From contig NZ_JAINRC010000012.1 of assembly GCF_020400655.1 (NCBI RefSeq), forward strand, positions 248,001 through 312,000: DNA of 64,000 nt, read 5' to 3'. The first letter of the stretch is position 1; each line of letters starts with the position of its first letter. Source of the DNA: Streptomyces spinosus (GTDB taxonomy: Bacteria; Actinomycetota; Actinomycetes; Streptomycetales; Streptomycetaceae). Below, piece by piece: positions 1-8,927 of the stretch. A model generated the notes under the pieces. That model did no database searches. It had not been told where the DNA came from and worked only from the letters and a program-made list of their open reading frames with translations. The position numbers and the translations under genes were made by a program.

Positions 1-168
1 TGCCGGGGCCAGGGGCGGGCCGGCCCGGCGGTGACGCTCACGCTCCCGCCCCTCCCGTGTGCAGCCGGTGCAGCCGCGCCCCAGCACCGGGATGCGCGTG
101 GCGTCGCGGGCGGTCGGAACCGTGAGGCCGCCTGAACCCCCGCGCGGTGAACCGGGAGCGGGCCGCTC
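1..168. other. Left-edge stretch with no gene seen
   Basis: The first 168 bases lie downstream of the apbE stop codon. They are very GC-rich and I find no reading frame here with a ribosome site or recognisable product. It could hold the end of a gene lying outside the window. Confidence 0.4.
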
Positions 169-972
169 TCAGCCCAGCCGTGCCGCCAGCCCCCCGGTGC
201 ACCTCACCTCGTCGCCGGCGGTGATCAGCAGGGCCTCCACGTCCGGCAGGGACTCCAGCCAGGCCAGCCCCGCCCGGGAACCCATCGCGAAGGCGGCCGT
301 GGCCCAGCAGTCGACGAACGTCAGACGCGGCCCCACGACCGTGACCGCCACCAGGTCCGTCACCGCGGACCGGCCGGTGCGCGGGTCCACGATGTGCGCG
401 CCCCGCTCCGCCGTACCGGACGTCGCCACCGCCAGCTCCTGCGTGCCCGCCGCCGAGACCACCGCCGCCAGCCCGCCGGGCCGGAGCGGATCGGAGACCC
501 CCACCCGCCAGGCACGCTGCGGCTCCGGCGCGCCGAGCAACTGCACGTCCCCGCCTCCGTTGACGCTCACCCCCCGCACCCCGGACACCGCCGCCAGCAG
601 CCGTGCCGCCCGCTCGGCCGCCCAGCCCTTGACGATGCCGGTGGGGTCCAGCGAGCCCCGGTAACGGGCGCTGAACCACCCCTCGCTCACCCGCTCCGCC
701 TCGGCCGCCAGCTCCAGCACCTCGGCCACCTCGGGGGCGCACCGCGAGACGTCCAGCTCACCCCGGGCCAGCCGTGACACCTCGCTGTCCTCGCGGTAGG
801 TGCTGAACAGCGCGTCCGCCCGGTGCAGCCCGGCGACCGCCTCGGCGAGCGCGGCCCGTACCGCCTCCGGTTCCCCGCCGCGGACGTCGAAGGAGAAGAC
901 CGTCCCCATGACCTCCTCCGCGTGACGCACCGCGGCGGGCGCCTGAGCCTCCTCGGCCACCGCGTCAGCCAC
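169..972 (-). CDS. apbE: FAD:protein FMN transferase (ApbE family)
   Basis: 267 residues, usual for the family. The enzyme cleaves FAD and attaches FMN to a Ser/Thr of exported flavoproteins, using Mg2+. Visible family motifs are DPTGIVKGWA (109-118), the NGGGD turn (138-142), a TSGT stretch (184-187), HIVDPRTG (193-200) and the metal-region D221 followed by ATAAFAMG. There is no obvious lipobox or signal peptide. The chosen GTG start overlaps the end of the upstream FMN-binding gene by a few bases, which implies translational coupling; a start about 14 codons later (GTG before RHAEEVMG) is possible. It is the last gene of a five-gene minus-strand operon whose products include three predicted FMN acceptor sites, so the substrates are most likely the neighbours. 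Function is firm from motifs; the exact start is not. Confidence 0.93.
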   Translation of the reverse strand: MADAVAEEAQAPAAVRHAEEVMGTVFSFDVRGGEPEAVRAALAEAVAGLHRADALFSTYREDSEVSRLARGELDVSRCAPEVAEVLELAAEAERVSEGWFSARYRGSLDPTGIVKGWAAERAARLLAAVSGVRGVSVNGGGDVQLLGAPEPQRAWRVGVSDPLRPGGLAAVVSAAGTQELAVATSGTAERGAHIVDPRTGRSAVTDLVAVTVVGPRLTFVDCWATAAFAMGSRAGLAWLESLPDVEALLITAGDEVRCTGGLAARLG

Positions 973-1738
973 CGGCCTGGTCCAGCGCGGACTGCAACGA
1001 CTTCCTGTAGCCCTCGCTGGTGTACGTCGCCCCGGAGACGGCGTCGATGTCCGCCGTTCCGGCGGCCACGGCCTCCTGGTTGAGCCGGGGGACGGCGAGC
1101 TGGGTCTTCTGGTCGCTCAGCCCGCCCTTGGGGGCCTGCACCGCCTCGGCCTTGGTGATCCTCCCGCCGGCGACCGTGATCCGTACCCGGACCGGTCCGT
1201 ACGGGGTCTGCGCGGCCTTCCCGGTGACGGTCCGCGCCTGCGCCGAGCCGGCCGCGCCGGAGGTGCCCGACGACGCCGGCTTGATCTTGTCCAGCGCGGA
1301 CTGCAACGACTTCCTGTAGCCCTCGCTGGTGTACGTCGCCCCGGAGACGGCGTCGATGTCCGCCGTTCCGGCGGCCACGGCCTCCTGGTTGAGCCGGGGG
1401 ACGGCGAGCTGGGTCTTCTGGTCGCTCAGCCCGCCCTTGGGGGCCTGCACCGCCTCCGCCTTCGTGATCTTCCCGCCGCTGACGGTCAGACGTACCTGCA
1501 CGGCCCCGTACTGCGTCCGCACCGCGTCACCGGTCACCGTGCCGGAACCGGCCGGGGCCGCGCCCTGTGCTCCGCCCTGCGGCGACTCCTGCCCGGCCGC
1601 CGTCGCCTGGGGGGCCGCGCCCGCCGCCGACGCGCCGGCCGGACCCGACGCCGGCTTCAGCGCCAGCAGCAGCACGACACCGGACACGGTCGCGGCCGTG
1701 GCCAGCACGACCCGCCGCACGGGGTGGCTCTTCCTCAT
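965..1738 (-). CDS. Membrane-anchored protein with two tandem FMN-binding domains
   Basis: 257 residues. The order is an N-terminal basic stretch plus one membrane anchor or uncleaved signal (about 8-28), an Ala/Gly-rich linker, then two FMN-binding domains (PF04205 type) at about 70-153 and 172-256. Each ends in the flavinylation motif D-A-V-S-G-A-T, with predicted FMN-accepting threonines T135 and T238. The two domains are identical in sequence over 56 residues, and the DNA is identical for 168 bp at an offset of 309 bp. It would act as an extracytoplasmic one-electron shuttle loaded by ApbE, encoded just downstream, and reduced by the flavocytochrome encoded 16 bp upstream. A GGAG lies about 10 bases before the ATG. 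The fold and modification are inferred from the motif. Confidence 0.9.
   Translation of the reverse strand: MRKSHPVRRVVLATAATVSGVVLLLALKPASGPAGASAAGAAPQATAAGQESPQGGAQGAAPAGSGTVTGDAVRTQYGAVQVRLTVSGGKITKAEAVQAPKGGLSDQKTQLAVPRLNQEAVAAGTADIDAVSGATYTSEGYRKSLQSALDKIKPASSGTSGAAGSAQARTVTGKAAQTPYGPVRVRITVAGGRITKAEAVQAPKGGLSDQKTQLAVPRLNQEAVAAGTADIDAVSGATYTSEGYRKSLQSALDQAGG
980..1456. repeat. Perfect 168-bp direct repeat inside the two-domain FMN protein gene
   Basis: Positions 980-1147 and 1289-1456 are identical, offset 309 bp (103 codons). Identity stops sharply at both ends, and the flanking parts of the two domains differ at several positions. This indicates a recent duplication or ongoing gene conversion of the C-terminal part of the domain. 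Confidence 0.95.
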
Positions 1739-1754
1739 CGGTTCGCAGCTCCGC

Positions 1755-3137
1755 TCACATCTCGAACGACTCGTGGTGGATACGGCGGGCGGGAACCCCC
1801 GCCTCGCGCAGTGCCTCGTACACCGACTGCGCGAACCCGGGCGGACCGCACATGAACACGTCGTGCCGGTCGACGTCCGGGATCTTCCGCCGGAGGTTCT
1901 CCGCGGAGATGTCGGGCCGTTCGCCCTCCGGGCTGTTCACCGCGTACATCAGCCGGGCCCCCCGCTCCTCGGCGATGGCCGCCAGCTCGTCCCACAGGGC
2001 CAGGTCCTGGGTGGTGTTCGCCCGGTACAGGAGCGTGATGTCACCGGCGGCACCGGGCAGCGTCTCGAACAGCGCGCGCATCGGCGTGATGCCCACCCCG
2101 CCCGCGACCAGCAGCACCTTGCCCCGGCTGCGCCGCTGGGCGGTGAGCGCGCCGTACGGGCCCTCCGCCCACACCTTCGTCCCGGGCGCCAGCTCGCGCA
2201 GCCGGGCGCTGTGGTCGCCGATCGCCTTCACCGTGATCCGCAGCATCCCGGGGCGCGGGGCGGCCGAGAGGGAGTACGGGTGCGAGCTGAACCGCATCCC
2301 CGGCGCGAGGAACCGCCAGCGGAAGAACTGGCCTGCCTCCGCGCCCATCCGGTGCAGCTTCCGCCCGCCGATCAGCACCGACACGATGCCCGGCGTCTCC
2401 TCGATGACCGCTTCCACGTACATGCGGTGCCGGAGGTTCAGCCGGACCGGGGTGAGGATCCGGTACCAGAGCACCAGCGCGGTGACCGCGCCGTACAGCC
2501 CGTACCAGAAGGTCTTGGCGGCGGGCTCCACCGCGAAGTCGTTGCCGGTGGTGATCTGGTGCCAGAACGTCAGGAACACCGCCGCGTACGTCAGCAGGTG
2601 GACGTGGTACCAGGTGTCGTACGGCAGCCGGCGGCGGACCGGGCCGGCCGACGTCAGCCCGATGACCACGAACAGGCCCGTGCCGACGGCCGCCTTGCCC
2701 ATGTCCGGCAGCTGGTCGACGGAGTCGGCGGTCTGCTGGACGATGTCACCGAGGGACCTTCCGGCCTGGCGCGCGTACCCCCACATGACGAGGAAGACGT
2801 GGGCGACGACCAGGCACAGCGTGTACCGGCCGCTCATCGCGTGCCAGCGGGCCACCCGGTCGGAGCCGACCCGCCGCTCCAGCGCCGGCACGCGCGCCAT
2901 CTGGAGCACGACCAGCGCCATCAGGTAGCCGGCCAGCAGACCGGTGATCCGGCCCGCGCCGAGGATGCGGCCGGTGTCGTCGGCGATGGACGGGGTGTCG
3001 TGCCACCAGAGCCACAGCACGGCCGCCGCGCCCGCCCAGACGGCGAGCAGCAGCGGTACGGCCGGGGAGCGGCGCGGGCGGATGCGGCGCATCGTCTGTC
3101 GGCGGGCGGCACGTCCGCCTGCGAGCGTGGTGGTCAC
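1755..3137 (-). CDS. Ferric-reductase-like flavocytochrome (transmembrane haem domain plus FAD/NAD(P) reductase)
   Basis: 460 residues from the GTG preceded by GGAGGAACC; the longer in-frame ATG lacks a site. The N-terminal half has about six membrane segments with paired haem-ligand histidines (RWHAMSG and VVAHVF near 98 and 112; YHVHLL and FWHQ near 178 and 192). The C-terminal half is a ferredoxin-reductase module with the FAD motif HPYSLS (near 286), the NAD(P) loop GGVGITP (near 346) and MCGPPGF (near 430). It should carry electrons from cytoplasmic NAD(P)H through FAD and two haems to an acceptor outside. The next gene, 16 bp downstream, encodes the two-domain FMN protein, the likely acceptor. 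Its closest relative in the window is the gene at 3732-5087, so the pair arose by module duplication. The final acceptor (Fe3+, other metals or quinone) cannot be read from sequence. Confidence 0.9.
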   Translation of the reverse strand: MTTTLAGGRAARRQTMRRIRPRRSPAVPLLLAVWAGAAAVLWLWWHDTPSIADDTGRILGAGRITGLLAGYLMALVVLQMARVPALERRVGSDRVARWHAMSGRYTLCLVVAHVFLVMWGYARQAGRSLGDIVQQTADSVDQLPDMGKAAVGTGLFVVIGLTSAGPVRRRLPYDTWYHVHLLTYAAVFLTFWHQITTGNDFAVEPAAKTFWYGLYGAVTALVLWYRILTPVRLNLRHRMYVEAVIEETPGIVSVLIGGRKLHRMGAEAGQFFRWRFLAPGMRFSSHPYSLSAAPRPGMLRITVKAIGDHSARLRELAPGTKVWAEGPYGALTAQRRSRGKVLLVAGGVGITPMRALFETLPGAAGDITLLYRANTTQDLALWDELAAIAEERGARLMYAVNSPEGERPDISAENLRRKIPDVDRHDVFMCGPPGFAQSVYEALREAGVPARRIHHESFEM

Positions 3138-3196
3138 GGTTCCTCCGTGGGGACTTGACCCTTGGCCCACAGATACGTGCCGCACGGCGGGAGTGT

Positions 3197-3691
<495 letters not shown>

Positions 3692-3731
3692 GTCCGGTTC
3701 TTCTCCGTCTCTCGGCGGGCCTTGTCCCGGC

Positions 3732-5087
3732 TCACAGCTCGAACGACTCGTGGTGGATGCGGCGGTCCGCCACCCCGGCCTCGCGCAGCGCCCGGTACAC
3801 GTCCCGGGCGAAGCCGTGCGGCCCGCAGAGGAAGACGTCGAGGTCGTCGGCGAGACCGGGGAAGGTGGCGCGCAGGGATGCCGCCGTCAGGGGCGGGCGC
3901 TCCCCGCCCGGACCGTTGAGCGCGTACAGCACCCGCCCGCCGCGCCAGCGGGCGATCGCCTCCAGCTCGCCGCCCAGTGCCAGGTCCTCGGCCGAGCGCG
4001 CCCGGTACAGCAGGGTCACCTCGCCGGGGAGCGTCTCGAACAGCGCCCGCAGCGGGGTGATGCCGACGCCCGCGGCGATCAGCAGGGTGCGCCGGCCGGC
4101 GGCCCGGTCGGCGGTCAGGGCGCCGTACGGGCCCTCCGCCCACACCCGGGTGCCGGGGCGCAGCAGGGAGACGGCCGCGCTGTGGTCGCCGAGCGCCTTG
4201 ACCGTGATGCGCAGCAGGTCGGGGCGCGGCGGCGCCGACAGGGAGTACGGCGTCGACGTCCGGCGCATGCCCTCGGCGAGGAACCGCCAGCGGAGGAACT
4301 CGCCCGGCCGCGCCCCCAGTTCGTCCAGGCGCCGCCCCCGGACGACGACCGAGTACACCCCCGGCGCCTCCCGGTGGACGGAGTCCACCCGCAGGCGGTG
4401 GCGCAGGTTGAGCCGTACCGGGGTGAGGACCCGGAACCACAGCACCAGCGCCGCCACGCCCAGGTACAGCGCGTACCAGGCGGCGGTCGCGGCGGGTTCG
4501 CCGTTGAACTCGTCTCCGAGGGCCAGCTGGTGCCCGAAGGCGAGGAAGACGGCCGCGTACGTCAGCAGGTGGACGCAGTACCAGAACTCGTGGCTCGTCC
4601 GGCGGCGCACGGCCCGCGCCGAGGTGACGCCGACCGCGAGGAGGATCACCGTGCCGGCGGTGGCCTTCAGCATCTCCGGGTAGTCGAGGACGACGGTCAC
4701 CGTCTCGTGCCAGAGGGAGGCCCGGTCCTGGGCGGCGTACCCGGCGAGGATCAGCACGACGTGCGCGAGCAGCAGGCAGACGGTGTACCGGCCGGCCAGC
4801 GCGTGCCAGCGCGCCACCCGGTCCGAGCCGACGCGCCGCTCCAGCAGCGGCACCCGCGCCATCAGCCCGACCAGCACCGCGCAGGCGTACCCGCACAGCA
4901 GACCGGCGATCCGCCCGGCCCCGGTCAGCCACCCGGCCGCCCCGACCACGGACCCGGTGTCCGCCCACCAGAGCGCCAGTACGGCCGCCGCCCCCGCCCA
5001 CAGCAGGGCCAGCACGGGCCCGGCGGGGGAGCGCCGCGCGGGCACGGGCAGCGGCGGGGCCGCCCGCCGCGTATCCACGGTGGTCAT
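3732..5087 (-). CDS. Ferric-reductase-like flavocytochrome, second copy
   Basis: 451 residues from the ATG at 5087; the longer frame runs back over the divergent promoter and is not credible. Same architecture as the gene at 1755-3137: about six membrane segments with haem-ligand histidines (RWHALAG, LAHVVL, CVHLLTY, FGHQ), then FAD motif TPYSLS, NAD(P) loop AAGVGITP and FLCGPHGF. The FAD motif has T where the paralogue has H, a modest divergence. It is the first gene of the minus-strand operon (this gene, FMN protein, second flavocytochrome, two-domain FMN protein, apbE). An AAGGA about 13 bases upstream is a weak ribosome site. Its promoter faces the response-regulator gene and shares an intergenic region full of symmetric repeats, so control by that two-component system is likely. 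Confidence 0.9.
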   Translation of the reverse strand: MTTVDTRRAAPPLPVPARRSPAGPVLALLWAGAAAVLALWWADTGSVVGAAGWLTGAGRIAGLLCGYACAVLVGLMARVPLLERRVGSDRVARWHALAGRYTVCLLLAHVVLILAGYAAQDRASLWHETVTVVLDYPEMLKATAGTVILLAVGVTSARAVRRRTSHEFWYCVHLLTYAAVFLAFGHQLALGDEFNGEPAATAAWYALYLGVAALVLWFRVLTPVRLNLRHRLRVDSVHREAPGVYSVVVRGRRLDELGARPGEFLRWRFLAEGMRRTSTPYSLSAPPRPDLLRITVKALGDHSAAVSLLRPGTRVWAEGPYGALTADRAAGRRTLLIAAGVGITPLRALFETLPGEVTLLYRARSAEDLALGGELEAIARWRGGRVLYALNGPGGERPPLTAASLRATFPGLADDLDVFLCGPHGFARDVYRALREAGVADRRIHHESFEL

Positions 5088-5136
5088 ACGATGTCGCCGT
5101 CCTTTCGTCCGTCGGCCAGGCCACCATGCGGGGCGA

Positions 5137-5194
5137 ACCTCTGAAACACCTCTGAGTGAGGCCCCCCGGGGCGGACTCACAGGAAACTCAGAGG
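5137..5194. promoter_or_regulatory. Candidate OmpR-type operator between the flavocytochrome operon and the two-component genes
   Basis: On one side ACCTCTGA occurs at 5137 and again at 5148, an 11-bp spacing. On the other side ACTCACAGG at 5175 and ACTCAGAGG at 5186 are the same motif on the opposite strand, again 11 bp apart. The inner arms CCTCTGAGT (5149-5157) and ACTCAGAGG (5186-5194) are perfect inverted repeats. Direct repeats about one helical turn apart are typical of OmpR/PhoB-family regulators; the mirror arrangement would suit control of both divergent units. Confidence 0.65.
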
Positions 5195-5242
5195 GGGCCG
5201 GGTCGCCCGGAGCGGCGCGCACCGGCGATGCTGGGAGGCGCG

Positions 5243-5983
5243 ATGAACACCACCCCCTCCGGCCGCCCCGCACTCACCCGCCCCGACGGCACCCCGCTGC
5301 GCGTCCTCGTCGTCGACGACGACCCCGACCTCGCGGAGGTGCTCACCGGAGCCCTGCGCTACGAGCGCTGGGAGGTACGCGCGGCCGGAGACGGCGCCGC
5401 CGCCCTCGCCGCCGCCCGCGAGCTGATGCCCGACGCCGTCGTCCTGGACGTGATGCTCCCCGACACCGACGGCTTCGCGGTGCTGCGCCGCCTGCACGAG
5501 GTGAAGCCCGACGTGTGCGTGCTCTTCCTGACGGCACGGGACGCGGTCGAGGACCGTATCGCCGGGATCACCGCGGGCGGCGACGACTACGTCACGAAGC
5601 CCTTCAGCCTGGAGGAGGTCGTCGCCCGGCTGCGCGGCCTGCTGCGCCGGGCCGGCATGGCCCGCTCGCAGGAGGAGGGCCCGCGGCTGGTCGTCGGGGA
5701 CCTCGTGATGGACGAGGACGCCCGCGAGGTGACCCGGGCCGGCGAGCTGATCGACCTCTCGCCGACCGAGTTCGAACTCCTGCGCTTCCTCATGCGCAAC
5801 CCGCGCCGGGTGCTCAGCAAGGCGCAGATCCTCGACCGGGTCTGGTCCTACGACTTCGGCGGCCGGGCGCACGTCGTCGAGCTGTACATCTCCTACCTGC
5901 GCAAGAAGGTCGACGCGGGCCGCGAGCCCATGATCCACACCGTGCGCGGCGCCGGCTACGTCCTGAAGCCGGTGACCAGGTGA
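5243..5983 (+). CDS. OmpR/PhoB-family response regulator
   Basis: 246 residues from the ATG preceded by GGGAGG. The receiver domain (about 19-130) has the acidic pocket DDD at 25-27, the phospho-acceptor D69 in VVLDVMLPD, T97 and K119. A winged-helix DNA-binding domain follows (about 145-243) with the typical SPTEFELLRFL and VRGAGYVLK stretches. It overlaps the start of the kinase gene by four bases (GTGA), so the two are co-translated. Candidate binding sites lie just upstream at 5137-5194, which suggests autoregulation and control of the divergent flavin electron-transfer operon. The family is certain; the regulon is inferred from position. Confidence 0.95.
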   Translation: MNTTPSGRPALTRPDGTPLRVLVVDDDPDLAEVLTGALRYERWEVRAAGDGAAALAAARELMPDAVVLDVMLPDTDGFAVLRRLHEVKPDVCVLFLTARDAVEDRIAGITAGGDDYVTKPFSLEEVVARLRGLLRRAGMARSQEEGPRLVVGDLVMDEDAREVTRAGELIDLSPTEFELLRFLMRNPRRVLSKAQILDRVWSYDFGGRAHVVELYISYLRKKVDAGREPMIHTVRGAGYVLKPVTR

Positions 5984-7476
5984 CCCCGCCGCGCCCCCGT
6001 GCCGTGCGTCGCCGTGCCGTGCGTCCCCGCACCCTCCGTGCCCGGCTCACCGTCGGACTGGTGACGCTGCTGGCGGTGAGCTGCGCGGCCGTCGGCCTGG
6101 CCGCGGTCGTGGAACTGAACGGCTTCCTCACCCGGCGCCTGGACGAACAGCTCACCCAGGTCGGCACCCGCTTCCCGGAGAGCCTGGAACACGACGGCCG
6201 GCCGGCCCACGCACACGACGACCACGACGGCGACGAACAGGGCGACACCCGCCGCATGGCCACCGGCACCTTCGGCGCCCGCCTGCTGAACGGCACGGTC
6301 ACCAACACGGGGCTGATCCGCTCCGGCGACCCCGCCGCCGACCTGGACGTCGACCTGACCGCGCGGGACACCGAGCGGCTGGCCCGGGTACCTGCCGACG
6401 GCAGACCGCACACCGTCGGCCTGTCCGCCCTGCACGACTACCGGGTCGTCGCCTCCCCGGGCCGGGACGGAGACGTGCTGCTCGTCGGCCTCCCCCTGGA
6501 GCCGGTCCAGGCAGTGGTCCACCGGCTGGAACTGGTGGCCGGCGTCGTCTTCGGCCTCGCCCTGGTGGTCACGGGCGTGGCCGGGGCCTGCTGGGTCCGC
6601 TGGTCGCTCCGGCCGCTCAGCCGGGTCGCCGCCACCGCCACCCGGGTCAGTGAGCTCCCGCTGGCCAGCGGCGAGGTCGCGCTGCCGCCGCGGGCCCCGG
6701 ACACCGACCCGCACGGCGAGGTCGGCCAGGTGGCCACGGCCTTCAACCGCATGCTGGGCCACGTGGAGGACGCGCTCACCAAGCGGCACGCCGTGGAGGA
6801 GCGGCTGCGGCGCTTCGCCGCCGACGCCAGCCACGAACTGCGCACCCCGGTCGCCTCCGTCCGCGGCCACGCCGAGCTGGCCCTCCTGCACCCCGGTCCG
6901 GTGCCCCCGGAGGTGACCCGCGCCCTGAGCCGCATCACGGCCGAGTCCGCCCGCATGGGCGAGATGGTCGACGACCTGCTCCTGCTCGCCCGCCTGGACG
7001 CGGGACGCCCGCTGGAGCGCCGGCCGGTGGACCTGACCCGACTGGTCCTGGACGCGGTGACGGACGCCCGCGCCGCGGGCCCCGCCCACCGCTGGGCCCT
7101 GGACCTGCCGGAGGAACCGGTCACGCTGCCCGGCGACGCCCACCGCCTCCACCAGGCGCTGGCCAACCTGCTGGCCAACGCGCGTCTGCACACCCCGGCC
7201 GGCACCAAGGTGACGGTCACCCTGGAGGCGGACACCGCCCACGCCGTCCTCCGCGTCCACGACGACGGCCCCGGCGTCCCGGAGGACATCCGGCCCACCG
7301 TCTTCGAACGCTTCACCCGGGCGGAACACCGCCGTCGCACCGGTGCCCCCGGCGGGGGAGCGGGCCTGGGCCTGTCGATCGTGGCGGCGGTGGCGGAGGC
7401 GCACGGGGGGAGCGTGGGACTGGAGAGCCGTCCGGGTGCCACGTCGTTCACGATGAGCCTGCCCACGGCGTCCTGA
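5980..7476 (+). CDS. Sensor histidine kinase with His/Asp-rich extracellular loop
   Basis: 498 residues from the GTG overlapping the regulator stop. The order is an N-terminal arginine-rich stretch, TM1 (about 23-45), an external sensor region of about 140 residues, TM2 (about 188-208), HAMP, HisKA with H285 in DASHELRTPV, and HATPase_c with NLLANARLH, DDGPGVP and the GLGLSIV box. The sensor region has a run at 71-87 containing four His and six Asp/Glu, suited to binding a metal ion. Given the neighbouring ferric-reductase-like operon, iron or copper sensing is a reasonable guess. All catalytic motifs look intact. Confidence 0.93.
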   Translation: MTPPRPRAVRRRAVRPRTLRARLTVGLVTLLAVSCAAVGLAAVVELNGFLTRRLDEQLTQVGTRFPESLEHDGRPAHAHDDHDGDEQGDTRRMATGTFGARLLNGTVTNTGLIRSGDPAADLDVDLTARDTERLARVPADGRPHTVGLSALHDYRVVASPGRDGDVLLVGLPLEPVQAVVHRLELVAGVVFGLALVVTGVAGACWVRWSLRPLSRVAATATRVSELPLASGEVALPPRAPDTDPHGEVGQVATAFNRMLGHVEDALTKRHAVEERLRRFAADASHELRTPVASVRGHAELALLHPGPVPPEVTRALSRITAESARMGEMVDDLLLLARLDAGRPLERRPVDLTRLVLDAVTDARAAGPAHRWALDLPEEPVTLPGDAHRLHQALANLLANARLHTPAGTKVTVTLEADTAHAVLRVHDDGPGVPEDIRPTVFERFTRAEHRRRTGAPGGGAGLGLSIVAAVAEAHGGSVGLESRPGATSFTMSLPTAS

Positions 7477-7497
7477 CGGGCCCCTGCGCCGCGCGGT

Positions 7498-8214
7498 TCA
7501 GTAACGGCCGACCGCCGTGGCCCCCTTCTCCGTGCCGATCGCGATGTGCGGCTTCGCCGCCGGGTCCGTCCAGGTGAGGATGCGGCGCATGGCGTCCTGT
7601 GGCACCGACACGCAGCCGGCCGTCGCGCCCTTGCCGTTGACGTGCAGGAAGATGCCGGCTCCGCGTCCGCGCACGGGCCGGTGGTAGTTGAAGGCGACGA
7701 CGAGGCCGTACGCGTACTGGGTGGCGTAGTCGATCAGGTGCTCGGACTCGGTGGCGCGGCAGTCGGCGGGGAGCGGGTCGACCCAGCGGTTGTAGGAGCG
7801 GGAGCCGTTGTCCTGGCACCACCAGGAACTGTCCCGGACCGGGCGGTACCCGACCCGTGTGCCGGCCGGCGCGGCCTTGATCCCGAAGCCGAAGGGGAGG
7901 CCGTACAGCCCGGTCGGTGTCGTGTTCGTGCCCTGCACGCGGGTGGCGCCGTCGACCAGCCCGCCCGCCCCGAACCGGGCCGGTGCGGAGCCGGCCCGGA
8001 CCCACCGGCCGTTCCGCAGGTCCCACCAGCTGACCGTGCCCGTCGTGGCCCCGGTGCCCGGGGCCTGGGCGACGATCAGCTGGCGGCCGCCGCCGGTGTC
8101 CGCCATCCCGGCGGGCAGCGGCACCGGGCCGCGGCCGGGAGCGGCGCCGAGCAGGGCGAGGACGGAGGCGCAGACGAGGGCGGGGACGAGGGCGGGGACC
8201 ACACCGGGGCGCAT
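7498..8214 (-). CDS. Secreted L,D-transpeptidase-family (YkuD-type) protein
   Basis: 238 residues with an N-terminal hydrophobic export signal (about 5-25). The catalytic signature is at the C-terminus: H191 in IFLHVNG and C201 in ATAGCVSV, matching the HxxxxxxxxGC(I/V)S pattern of L,D-transpeptidase folds (COG3786-like). Such enzymes act on cell-wall peptides, although many members of this branch are untested. Two further cysteines (C133, C152) could form a disulfide. It is encoded convergently with the kinase gene and the next minus-strand gene ends four bases from its start, so those two are probably co-transcribed. Family call is strong, biochemical role only probable. Confidence 0.82.
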   Translation of the reverse strand: MRPGVVPALVPALVCASVLALLGAAPGRGPVPLPAGMADTGGGRQLIVAQAPGTGATTGTVSWWDLRNGRWVRAGSAPARFGAGGLVDGATRVQGTNTTPTGLYGLPFGFGIKAAPAGTRVGYRPVRDSSWWCQDNGSRSYNRWVDPLPADCRATESEHLIDYATQYAYGLVVAFNYHRPVRGRGAGIFLHVNGKGATAGCVSVPQDAMRRILTWTDPAAKPHIAIGTEKGATAVGRY

Positions 8215-8217
8215 GGT

Positions 8218-8805
8218 TCAGACGGTAGAGGGCGGCAGCGGCAACGGCAGCCCGGGTAGGCCGTCCAGGCTGGTGGCGATGTGCTCCTTCCTCTCGAAGT
8301 ACGCGTTCAGCGAGACGTCGTCCTCGCGGGCGAAGCGCCTGCCGTGCAGTTCGCGGTCCTCCTCGTACGCCATGTGGGGGACGGCGTATCCGCAGCTGTC
8401 CCGGATCAGTTCGGCGTGCACCACGATGACCGCGCGCAGCCCGTGCCGGCTCGGCTCGATGTCCGGGAAGCGGGCGAGCAGTCCGGCAAAACGCGGGTCG
8501 TCACGGAAGACGGGCTCGCCCCGGCCGTGCACGCGCACGATGTTCGGCGGGCCCTGGAAGGCGCACCACATCAGCGTGATCCGCCCGTTCTCCCGGAGGT
8601 GCGCGATGGTCTCGGCGCTGGACCCGGCGAAGTCCAGGTAGGCCACGGTGACTTCGTCGAGGACCGCGAAGGAGCCCTTGAGGCCCTTGGGGGAGAGGTT
8701 GACCGTGCCGTCGCCGGAGAGCGGGGCGGTCGCGGTGAAGAAGAGGGGCTGCTCCTCGATGAACGTGCGCAGCCTGCCGTCTATGCGCTCATAGGTCTTT
8801 CCCAT
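8218..8805 (-). CDS. Pyridoxamine 5'-phosphate oxidase-related flavin-binding protein
   Basis: 195 residues. The N-terminal split-barrel region (LFFTATAPLSGDGTVNLSPKGLKGSFAVLD) is typical of FMN-binding PNPOx-like proteins whose substrate is usually unknown. The C-terminal part (SCGYAVPHM, then a helical tail) is also usual in this subgroup. No signal peptide or membrane segment. The gene precedes the L,D-transpeptidase gene by three bases on the same strand. It could be an F420- or FMN-dependent reductase; I cannot choose between them. Confidence 0.78.
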   Translation of the reverse strand: MGKTYERIDGRLRTFIEEQPLFFTATAPLSGDGTVNLSPKGLKGSFAVLDEVTVAYLDFAGSSAETIAHLRENGRITLMWCAFQGPPNIVRVHGRGEPVFRDDPRFAGLLARFPDIEPSRHGLRAVIVVHAELIRDSCGYAVPHMAYEEDRELHGRRFAREDDVSLNAYFERKEHIATSLDGLPGLPLPLPPSTV

Positions 8806-8927
8806 GTCTGCCGAGTATCGGCGGAACTTCTTCGGCTGTCTAAGTAATTGCCGGATCGGGCGCGGGAGGGTTCACCGTGGCCGCCCCGGCCGGCGCTTCC
8901 ACGGGGCGGCCACGGCTGCCTGTCACC

